Source: Spartobacteria bacterium UBA6821 (GTDB lineage Bacteria; Verrucomicrobiota; Verrucomicrobiia; Chthoniobacterales; UBA6821). Taken from it: 6,378 bases of DNA. This document shows, in pieces, positions 1 to 4,884 of this stretch (position 1 is the stretch's first letter; every line of letters begins with the position of its first letter). The position numbers and the translations under genes are program-made. The stretch covers positions 522 to 6,899 of the forward strand of contig DKEN01000120.1 of the NCBI GenBank assembly GCA_002452515.1, in the 5' to 3' direction. Below the pieces are notes generated by a model. That model was given only the letters and a program-made list of their open reading frames with translations. It was not told where the DNA came from and did not search any database.

Positions 1-675
1 CATCATCGGGAGATAACCGGCGGAACCATCGGCATAACCGACCATGGCATTTCCACCGATACGGAAGTGAACGGTCGCTTCCGTTGTGTCGAAATAGTAG
101 AACTCCTCGGCCATTGGATGTTTTGCCGAGGCTGGAGCCTGAAAGGTATTCACCTGGGCGCAAGTAGCGAAGACCGGCGTGCGACCGGGATGGGTGAGAC
201 CTATGAGATTTTTCCCGGGGAGCAGCAGATTGTAGCCGTAGGCAAAATGCGTCTTCCCATACTTTGGTTTAAAAACATTTCCCTGTCTTGTGAAGGAAGG
301 GTCCTCTGCCATGCCGCCGGATGCCGCGATGTACGGTCCGAGCGGCCCCTGGGTAAGATCGAGCCAACGGTTACCCTCTGACGATTGCAGGCTCGCGGTG
401 GATTCGAAGCCAAACCACCACTGAGTTCCCCCGGCAGCGGCACTCCGATAGGGCCAAAAGATCTGGTTGTTCTCCGCAAGATAGGACTGGGCTGCCGCAT
501 TGAGTTGGGCAATGACATGGGCACTGACGGCGTCTGTGCTCGAGGCATAGACGCTCTTAGCAGCAGGGACAAGAATTGTGGCGAGTCCCACAACGATCGC
601 CACGGCGACAAGCAACTCAACCAAGGTGAAGGCTTGCCTTCCTAGAGTATTGAATTTCGTTCGGATGATTTCCAT
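1..675 (-). CDS. Type IV prepilin-like (pseudopilin) protein, H-X9-DG-type, 3' end outside window
   Basis: The frame is open from ATG at 675 to the left edge, giving 225 residues with no stop, so only the extreme C-terminus is probably missing. The N-terminus is a short basic leader followed by AFTLVELLVAVAIVVGLATI (residues 15-34). This is the prepilin peptidase/N-methylation signature, with cleavage expected between Ala15 and Phe16 and the conserved Glu at mature position 5 (Glu20). Ala at -1 instead of Gly is a familiar variant in PVC bacteria. The C-terminal part ends in GGNAMVGYADGSAGYL (207-222), which resembles the H-X9-DG prepilin-associated motif, but the nearest His (203) is 12 residues before Asp-Gly. 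Expected location is inner membrane or a pseudopilus. The start lies inside the preceding PEP-CTERM gene (34-bp overlap) and has no Shine-Dalgarno sequence, which suggests coupled expression. The substrate or machine it serves cannot be told from sequence. Confidence 0.85.
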   Translation of the reverse strand, partial: MEIIRTKFNTLGRQAFTLVELLVAVAIVVGLATILVPAAKSVYASSTDAVSAHVIAQLNAAAQSYLAENNQIFWPYRSAAAGGTQWWFGFESTASLQSSEGNRWLDLTQGPLGPYIAASGGMAEDPSFTRQGNVFKPKYGKTHFAYGYNLLLPGKNLIGLTHPGRTPVFATCAQVNTFQAPASAKHPMAEEFYYFDTTEATVHFRIGGNAMVGYADGSAGYLPMM

Positions 676-1301
676 CGGAGAAGCAGGAGCAGGGTTATGA
701 TGGAGAGGAGCATAAGCGGTGCCGTTTCTGGCTCGGGAACTGCCACAATGGCCACGGAGGGGGGGAGTCCGGTTGTTGTGCTTCCATAATCCGAATAGGA
801 ACTCAGTGTCTCCCCATCCCACGAGCCAGGACTAATCGTTCGCGAATCCCATCCAACAGAGGAATAGCTCCAGTCATTCGTGGCTGCTGGAGTTCCTGCT
901 TCAAGTCCGCCAGCCACATAGTAGGACCAGTAAGACCCTGTGGAATAATCGGGCGCATTCGTTCCAGCAACCGTAGTGCCTGCATAGGTCAGAGAATCCA
1001 GAGAATTTCCCAACCCCCCCCCATAAAACACCATACTCACGCCGAGTGTGGAATTTGAGGCTACCTGCTGCAAGAGATCAGTGCCCGTAAGCAGATTATT
1101 GCTGTCGTAGGTGTAGTGATAGATGAACTCCAGAGGCGTCGAGTAGAGCGTCGATTCGTCGATCACCAAGTAGGACAGGTCAGGCCCCGTGCCGATATTG
1201 ATAATCGTGGGATCCACGCCTGTGAGGACGGCTGCCTCCAGGGAAGCAGAGCAAAGGCCAGAGACAACCAAAGAGAGGAGAAGTTTTCTTAAAATCAACA
1301 T
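642..1301 (-). CDS. PEP-CTERM sorting domain protein, secreted/surface, 219 aa
   Basis: An N-terminal signal peptide (residues 1 to about 23, hydrophobic core LLLSLVVSGL) is followed by a Ser/Thr/Gly/Tyr-rich exported region. The C-terminus has VPEPE (188-192), a hydrophobic helix (about 195-208) and a basic tail RWKSSER. This is the tripartite PEP-CTERM signal recognised by exosortase, so processing and release to the envelope or exopolysaccharide is expected. The middle has a Trp/Tyr-rich pattern, YWSYYVAGG (124-132), WSYSS (144-148) and SRTISPGSWDG (153-163), which I recall from other PVC PEP-CTERM proteins of unknown function. Cys17 is not in a lipobox. The ATG at 1301 gives a well-formed signal peptide but has no Shine-Dalgarno sequence. 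The gene carries a G9 tract (codons for Gly94-96) and a C7 tract just before the PEP-CTERM motif. It overlaps the downstream prepilin gene by 34 bp. The molecular function is unknown. Confidence 0.88.
   Translation of the reverse strand: MLILRKLLLSLVVSGLCSASLEAAVLTGVDPTIINIGTGPDLSYLVIDESTLYSTPLEFIYHYTYDSNNLLTGTDLLQQVASNSTLGVSMVFYGGGLGNSLDSLTYAGTTVAGTNAPDYSTGSYWSYYVAGGLEAGTPAATNDWSYSSVGWDSRTISPGSWDGETLSSYSDYGSTTTGLPPSVAIVAVPEPETAPLMLLSIITLLLLLRWKSSERNSIL
759..765. repeat. C7 homopolymer tract (G7 on plus strand) near the 3' end of the PEP-CTERM gene
   Basis: Seven C on the coding strand encode Pro-Pro plus neighbouring bases (around residues 179-181), directly before the VPEPE sorting motif. 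A slip here would keep most of the exported domain but alter or lose the exosortase sorting signal. Confidence 0.85.
1014..1022. repeat. G9 homopolymer tract (C9 on plus strand) inside the PEP-CTERM gene
   Basis: Nine consecutive G on the coding strand encode three glycines (residues 94-96). Loss of one G brings a TGA about eight codons later. Gain of one G leads to a TGA near position 901. Either slip would remove the Trp-rich region and the PEP-CTERM signal. The tract is therefore a candidate slipped-strand (phase variation) site. Confidence 0.9.
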
Positions 1302-1309
1302 ATGACTAT
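1300..1309. repeat. 10-mer ATATGACTAT, copy 1 (overlaps PEP-CTERM start codon)
   Basis: The core ATA-TGAC-TAT is a partial dyad. Here it sits in CATATGACTATATG (1299-1312) and covers the start codon of the PEP-CTERM gene. The same ten bases recur at 1433-1442 in the same divergent spacer. It may be an operator half of a shared regulator; this is inference. Confidence 0.4.
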
Positions 1310-1336
1310 ATGATGATATGAATGCATTTGCGTCAA
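1308..1336 (-). promoter_or_regulatory. Candidate sigma70-type promoter of the PEP-CTERM/prepilin pair (weak, possibly leaderless)
   Basis: On the minus strand TTGACG (1331-1336) is a 5/6 match to a -35 box. At 17-bp spacing the -10 position (1308-1313) reads TCATAT, only a 3/6 match. The predicted transcript start would fall at or next to the ATG at 1301. Together with the absence of a Shine-Dalgarno sequence, this would fit a leaderless mRNA. The -10 box is poor, so this is only a candidate. Confidence 0.25.
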
Positions 1337-1422
1337 GAAATTTTTATTGCTGAAAAGGAGATAAAGCACTCTTGAGAATTATTTATGAAAATGATTTTGA
1401 CACCCATTGTCCCGCTCAGGCA

Positions 1423-1515
1423 ATGAAGCCGGATATGACTATCCAACGTAATCGACTTACACTCGTTCCAATCGTTGTCATTCTCTCACTTTCATTGTTT
1501 AGCCTCCCGGCTTAA
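1423..1515 (+). CDS. Possible short hydrophobic leader peptide ORF (30 aa), unproven
   Basis: An ATG at 1423 (or at 1435) opens a reading frame ending at TAA 1513-1515, only 13 bases before the proposed start of the transglutaminase-like gene and in a different frame. From the second Met the product reads MTIQRNRLTLVPIVVILSLS, then LFSLPA. That is a basic N-terminus followed by a hydrophobic stretch ending in LPA, resembling a signal peptide or a single membrane helix. No convincing Shine-Dalgarno sequence precedes it (only CAGG). It could be a translated upstream ORF affecting the next gene, a small membrane peptide, or chance in a T-rich stretch. I favour chance or a leader over an independent gene. 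Confidence 0.2.
   Translation: MKPDMTIQRNRLTLVPIVVILSLSLFSLPA
1431..1444. repeat. 10-mer ATATGACTAT, copy 2, within the perfect-arm dyad GGATA-TGAC-TATCC
   Basis: This copy extends to 5-bp perfect inverted arms with a 4-bp centre. It lies 84 bases upstream of the proposed start of the transglutaminase-like gene and inside the short upstream ORF. It could be a protein-binding site or coincidence. Confidence 0.35.
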
Positions 1516-1528
1516 TTCCTCACAAAGC

Positions 1529-2710
1529 ATGTCTTTCAGGGCGCTTCCGATCCTGCTTGGAATTCTGGGAGCAGCCTCTTTGCTCTCGGCAGCAGAGGTC
1601 GACTGGGAACCGGAAGTTTACCCAAAGGATAATCTCTTCCCTTCACTGGTGGTCGGGACAGCTAGGGTTGATCCTTCCGAAAACATTTTCCCTTCCTGGG
1701 GACATCATCACTATGGCGATCCAGCGGGAATTGTCGGGGCTTCGATCTCGGGGCTAAAAAAAGGAGACCAGTTTGCGCTGGTTATCAAGGCCAACAAATT
1801 CATGAAAGAAAGTCGCTTCGACGGAGTGGTAAAAAAAGATTCCGCCGATGATCTCGTTGTTCACCCCAAGGTTTCTTATAGGTACGGTCATCTGATGACC
1901 ATCCAGCAGTCAGAACCTCTGGATGTCACGATGGAGCTCCTTGTCAATGGAGAGAGTCAGGGAGAAAAAACTGATACCGTGACCGTGCGAACGGTAAACG
2001 ATTGCCTCTTCGGCATGAAGGAATCCAAAGCTGACCAATCCGACTACAGTTGGCTCTTTGCTGCCTATGTGAATGAAGATCATCCCTTGGTGGATCAGTT
2101 ACTCAAGGAAGCCCTTGATACGGGAATTGTCTCCTCGTTCGACGGGTATCAGGCCAATGGTGACGACGATGTTCTCCTCCAGATCTTTTCCATCTGGAAT
2201 GTCATGCAACGGCATGGAATGAAATACAGTGACATCACAACCACGGCAGCCGAGAGCGACGGTGTCTATAGTCAGCATGTCCGGCTCTTTGATGAATCAG
2301 TGAAAGCAGCTCAGGCCAACTGTGTTGATGGATCGGTTCTACTCGCTGCCTTGCTTCGGAAGATCGGTCTCACCGTGAGTCTTGTGCTGGTTCCGGAACA
2401 TATGTTCTTGGCTGTAGACCTCAACAAGGATACCCGGATCGGGATCGAAACCACCATGATGGGAGAAGAGAGTCTGGAAACGGTGGATCCTAAGGCAGTT
2501 CCCTCCTTTGACAAACTGGCTTCCAAACTTCGGAAGGAGGCATGGAAATCGTTTGAAGGGGCGATTGCCGTAGGCACGAAACGACTGAATAAAGATGCCA
2601 AGAAGTTCGACAGCGACGATCTGAGTTATCAAATCATCGATCTGGCAGAAGCTCGAAAAATGGGAATTCTTCCTTTGCGATCCAACGAGGACACCAAGTC
2701 TTCCCTCTGA
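1529..2710 (+). CDS. Exported transglutaminase-like (papain-fold) protein, 393 aa
   Basis: Starting at ATG 1529 gives a textbook signal peptide (MSFRALPILLGILGAASLLS, cleavage after Ala21-Ala22). An in-frame TTG at 1475 would add 18 residues and spoil it. Residues about 30-160 look beta-rich and end in TVRTVNDC (152-159). The region about 173-310 carries the transglutaminase-like core. QANCVDGSVLLAALLRKIGL (262-281) holds the presumed nucleophile Cys265 at a helix start, VPEHMFLAVD (288-297) holds His291, and IGIETT (304-309) offers Glu307 as third residue. A strongly conserved-looking block, ITTTAAESD to SQHVRLFDES, precedes the Cys. I recall this arrangement in unnamed PVC proteins. It could be a protease, amidase or crosslinker acting outside the cytoplasm; the substrate is unknown. 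VPEH replaces the VPGH I would expect. The gene is convergent with khpA, 26 bp apart, and has no Shine-Dalgarno sequence. Confidence 0.85.
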   Translation: MSFRALPILLGILGAASLLSAAEVDWEPEVYPKDNLFPSLVVGTARVDPSENIFPSWGHHHYGDPAGIVGASISGLKKGDQFALVIKANKFMKESRFDGVVKKDSADDLVVHPKVSYRYGHLMTIQQSEPLDVTMELLVNGESQGEKTDTVTVRTVNDCLFGMKESKADQSDYSWLFAAYVNEDHPLVDQLLKEALDTGIVSSFDGYQANGDDDVLLQIFSIWNVMQRHGMKYSDITTTAAESDGVYSQHVRLFDESVKAAQANCVDGSVLLAALLRKIGLTVSLVLVPEHMFLAVDLNKDTRIGIETTMMGEESLETVDPKAVPSFDKLASKLRKEAWKSFEGAIAVGTKRLNKDAKKFDSDDLSYQIIDLAEARKMGILPLRSNEDTKSSL

Positions 2711-2736
2711 AAAACGATGGTAAGATAGCGGATTCT

Positions 2737-2967
2737 CTAATCCAAAATCTCCAAGGAGACCTTTTTGCCCTGCTTCTCACCTGCGGCATTTAGCAGCTCA
2801 CGAACGGCATTGATCGTACTGCCTCCCTTGCCAATGAGGCGACCGACATCACTCTTCCTCAGGGAGAGGGAATAAAAAATCTTTCCCGCTTCCTCCCGAT
2901 GGGCCAAAACCGCCTCATCAGGGTGTTCGACGAGTTGCTGCACAACATAGCGCAGAAACTCGTCCAT
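2737..2967 (-). CDS. khpA: KH-domain RNA-binding protein KhpA (YlqC family)
   Basis: The 76-residue product is a single KH domain of the usual length for the KhpA/YlqC family. The RNA-gripping GXXG loop is GKGG (46-49) within VGRLIGKGGSTINAVRELL (41-59), followed by a terminal strand KKVSLEIL. In other bacteria KhpA is a small cytoplasmic RNA chaperone, often paired with KhpB, that affects division and small-RNA or mRNA stability. The gene usually sits just after rpsP, as it does here, 10 bp downstream. ATG 2967 has no Shine-Dalgarno sequence, so translation may rely on coupling to rpsP. Its stop codon begins in the loop of a weak 5-bp dyad (2730-2743) that has no T-tract. The transcript end was not found. 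Confidence 0.93.
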   Translation of the reverse strand: MDEFLRYVVQQLVEHPDEAVLAHREEAGKIFYSLSLRKSDVGRLIGKGGSTINAVRELLNAAGEKQGKKVSLEILD

Positions 2968-2977
2968 AAGCTATCAA

Positions 2978-3247
2978 TCAGGCAACCGCAGGCGATTCAG
3001 CACTACCGGCCTTGCGGGCCTTGGTGATGAAGCTCTGCACCGTCTGAGAAGGACGGGCCCCAACACTGAGCCAATACTCGGCACGGGAGAGGTTGATCTT
3101 GTAGTTGTCACCGGCCTGCTTCGGATCGTAATGACCGATCAGTTCGATGAACTTGCCGTCACGAGGACTGCGCTGATCAGCCACCGCAATACGGTAGAAA
3201 GGATGGTTGCGTGCGCCTTCGCGTCGGAGTCGGATTGCTACTGCCAT
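2978..3247 (-). CDS. rpsP: 30S ribosomal protein bS16
   Basis: The product of 89 residues matches bS16 throughout: MAVAIRLRREGARNHPFYRI at the start, then VADQRSPRDGKFIELIGHYD (22-41) and AEYWLSVGARPSQTV (56-70). The C-terminal tail KAGSAESPAVA is variable in the family. bS16 binds 16S rRNA early in assembly of the small subunit body. The ATG at 3247 lies inside the last codons of ffh (10-bp overlap, in another frame) and no Shine-Dalgarno sequence precedes it. Translational coupling to ffh is therefore likely. The next gene, khpA, starts 10 bp after its TGA. The order ffh-rpsP-KH is widespread in bacteria. Confidence 0.97.
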   Translation of the reverse strand: MAVAIRLRREGARNHPFYRIAVADQRSPRDGKFIELIGHYDPKQAGDNYKINLSRAEYWLSVGARPSQTVQSFITKARKAGSAESPAVA

Positions 3248-4644
3248 GGGAGTCGGGTCGGTAAGTTTTGGTTCAGAGCCAAACCCCGGGCTCCGCCGGA
3301 AGCGGAACGGGACATTTGGGCCATCATTTTTTTCATTTTTCCCGTGTTCTTGGCGAGTTTTTTCATCTGGCCGAAACGCAACAGGAGATTGTTTACCTCA
3401 GTGACGGAATTGCCGCTGCCGCGGGCGATGCGCTGGCGACGTCGCGCGTTGAGAATCTCGGGGCGCTTCCGTTCGCCGGGCGTCATAGAGAGAATGATCG
3501 CCTCGACTCGCTGCAGTTCTTTTCCGTTTACTGAAGGACTAGGGAGATTAGCCGCCCCGGGAAGCATGCCAAGCAAATTTTCCAAGGGCCCCATCCGTTT
3601 GATCATCCGAAGCTGGGCCAGGAAGTCTTCCAGATCAAAGGAAGCACTTTTCATTCGGGCTTCCAAACGGGTCATTTCTTCCACTTCGACAATCTCTGCA
3701 GCCTTTTCGACGAAACTGACAATGTCGCCCATGCCAAGAATCCGTCCCGCCAGACGCTCGGGATGGAACGGCTCGAATTGCTCCACCTTCTCACCGACAC
3801 CGGCAAATTTGATGGGCTGTCCCGTCACCGATCTCAGCGAAAGGGCAGCGCCACCGCGGGCATCACCATCGAGTTTGGTCAGGATTAATCCGGTGAGACC
3901 GAGTGCCGCGTGAAATTTCTCAGCCACACTGACCGCCTGCTGTCCGGTGGCAGCATCGCAGACAAGCAGGATCTCCTGGGGCCGGATCAATTCCTTGAGC
4001 CGGATCAGTTCCTCAACTAGAGAATCATCGATTTCACGACGCCCAGCCGTGTCATAAATTTCCACATTCCCGCCCTGCGTTTCACACCAGGCAAGGGCGC
4101 GCCGGGCCGCAGCCAGCACATCCTTTTCCGAGGCATCAGGACGAAAGACCGGAACCTCAATCTGCTGGCCAAGAGTGACCAGTTGATCAATGGCTGCGGG
4201 ACGCACCAGATCGAGAGCAATCAGGAGCGGGGAGCGGGCTGTCTCCCCCTGCATCGTGCTGAAGAGGCCGGGATTTTTGAGAAGTCGTGCCAGCTTGGCC
4301 GAGGAAGTCGTTTTGCCGGCACCATTGAGACCGACAATCAGGATGCGGGTCGGTTTTCCAAAATTGAGCGGGGCGTTGTCGCCTCCAAGTAAGGCGGTCA
4401 GCTCGTCATGGAAAATTTTGACGATCTGCTGACCTGGCGTAACGCTCTTGAGCACTTCTTCCCCCATGGCCCGATCCTTGACCTTGGCGATGAATTCCTT
4501 GGCGACGCTGAAATGAACATCGGCATCGAGCAATGCAAGGCGCACCTCGCGCAGCGCATCGGAGATATTCGACTCGGAGAGACGCCCGTGACCCCTAAGG
4601 TTCTTGAAAGTCTGCTGGAGCTGATCGGAGAGCTTGGAAAACAT
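3238..4644 (-). CDS. ffh: Signal recognition particle protein Ffh (SRP54 GTPase)
   Basis: The 468-residue product binds 4.5S/6S RNA and signal sequences and delivers ribosome-nascent chains to FtsY at the membrane. The N domain is residues 1-90. The G domain follows, with P-loop GLNGAGKTT (105-113), DLVRPAA (145-151), DTAG (198-201) and TKLDGDARGG (256-265). FHPERLAGRILGMGD (293-307) leads to the M domain. There a finger-loop region (about 344-365) and the RNA-binding segment RRRQRIARGSGNS (401-413) are visible. I start at ATG 4644 because MFSKLSDQLQQTF matches Ffh N-termini. An in-frame ATG at 4695 adds 17 unrelated residues and overlaps hicA. Slightly unusual points are DLVRPAA where DxYRPAA is common, DTAGRREID, and a linker of roughly 8 extra residues at 124-138. 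Core GTPase and RNA-binding residues look intact. No Shine-Dalgarno sequence is visible. Confidence 0.96.
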   Translation of the reverse strand: MFSKLSDQLQQTFKNLRGHGRLSESNISDALREVRLALLDADVHFSVAKEFIAKVKDRAMGEEVLKSVTPGQQIVKIFHDELTALLGGDNAPLNFGKPTRILIVGLNGAGKTTSSAKLARLLKNPGLFSTMQGETARSPLLIALDLVRPAAIDQLVTLGQQIEVPVFRPDASEKDVLAAARRALAWCETQGGNVEIYDTAGRREIDDSLVEELIRLKELIRPQEILLVCDAATGQQAVSVAEKFHAALGLTGLILTKLDGDARGGAALSLRSVTGQPIKFAGVGEKVEQFEPFHPERLAGRILGMGDIVSFVEKAAEIVEVEEMTRLEARMKSASFDLEDFLAQLRMIKRMGPLENLLGMLPGAANLPSPSVNGKELQRVEAIILSMTPGERKRPEILNARRRQRIARGSGNSVTEVNNLLLRFGQMKKLAKNTGKMKKMMAQMSRSASGGARGLALNQNLPTRLPWQ

Positions 4645-4674
4645 GGTGCGTTGGAAAAAGTGGAAAGTGAGAAG

Positions 4675-4705
4675 GTTAAAGTCGGCGAAACTCATCCTCC
4701 GTCAA
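4675..4705 (-). promoter_or_regulatory. Weak candidate promoter for ffh-rpsP-khpA inside the 3' end of hicA
   Basis: On the minus strand TTGACG (4700-4705) could be a -35 box and TTTAAC (4675-4680, 4/6) a -10 box. The spacer is 19 bp, longer than ideal. It would place a start about 20-25 bases before ffh. The same TTGACG hexamer appears upstream of the PEP-CTERM gene. The main alternative is readthrough from the hicBA promoter. Confidence 0.2.
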
Positions 4706-4882
4706 ACAGGACTGTTTCAGGATAGAACGGAAAGTTCCTAAAGGAATATCCTTTGTATGCATCGCCACATAGGTCTGTCGACCATCCGCATGACGCACCA
4801 CCACATGAGAACCACTCTGTCTGCGAATCTCAAATCCTGCACGCTGCAAGCGTTGCAGCACTTCCTTTGCCTTGAAGGGCAT
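4676..4882 (-). CDS. hicA: HicA-type mRNA interferase toxin (YcfA family)
   Basis: The 68-residue product has the small double-stranded-RNA-binding-like fold of HicA. MPFKAKEVLQRLQRAGF is the first helix. RRQSGSHVVVRH (20-31) carries the conserved catalytic His26 in the SGSH motif. The sequence ends with GTFRSILKQSCLTEDEF (49-65), where the family usually has GTLRxILKqaGLs; here Cys replaces Gly. Such toxins cleave mRNA in the cytoplasm and block translation until bound by HicB. The gene follows hicB by 2 bp, so the antitoxin is made first. GAGG lies 7 bases before the ATG, a proper ribosome binding site unlike those of the neighbours. ffh starts 31 bp downstream on the same strand. All key residues are present, so it is probably active or recently so. 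Confidence 0.93.
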   Translation of the reverse strand: MPFKAKEVLQRLQRAGFEIRRQSGSHVVVRHADGRQTYVAMHTKDIPLGTFRSILKQSCLTEDEFRRL

Positions 4883-4884
4883 GA

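Noticed and set aside
67..645. Plus-strand open frames opposite the prepilin gene.
   Set aside because: They show no recognisable domains or start signals and lie antisense to a frame with a clear prepilin signature.
1475..1528. Longer form of the transglutaminase-like protein starting at TTG 1475.
   Set aside because: It adds 18 polar residues before a perfect signal peptide and has no ribosome binding site. ATG 1529 is the better start.
1302..1528. Cobalamin riboswitch or other structured leader upstream of the PEP-CTERM or transglutaminase-like genes.
   Set aside because: The spacer is too short and AT-rich, with no conserved riboswitch core visible on either strand.
1756..1837. Two A7 runs (1756-1762 and 1831-1837) in the transglutaminase-like gene forming A-AAA-AAA slippery heptamers.
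   Set aside because: Both simply encode Lys-Lys, the main frame is intact, and no downstream structure or sensible shifted product was seen.
2730..2766. Possible terminator hairpins at the convergent ends: GGATT/AATCC (2730-2743), and TCTCC-AA-GGAGA followed by a T5 run.
   Set aside because: The stems are only 5 bp. One has no T-tract and the other has a 2-base loop and lies inside khpA. Neither is a convincing intrinsic terminator.
3131..3913. A 260-residue plus-strand open frame opposite rpsP and ffh.
   Set aside because: Low-complexity Arg/Ser-rich translation, antisense to two unmistakable housekeeping genes; a composition shadow.
3981..4016. Tandem 18-bp near-repeat in ffh (GCCGGATCAATTCCTTGA and a three-mismatch copy) encoding ELIRLK/ELIRPQ.
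   Set aside because: The protein aligns with typical Ffh at this place without extra length, so it is chance similarity of helix codons and not a duplication.
4645..4695. Longer Ffh starting at ATG 4695.
   Set aside because: The extra 17 residues do not resemble Ffh, the start overlaps the hicA 3' end, and MFSKLSDQLQQTF at 4644 is the usual Ffh N-terminus.
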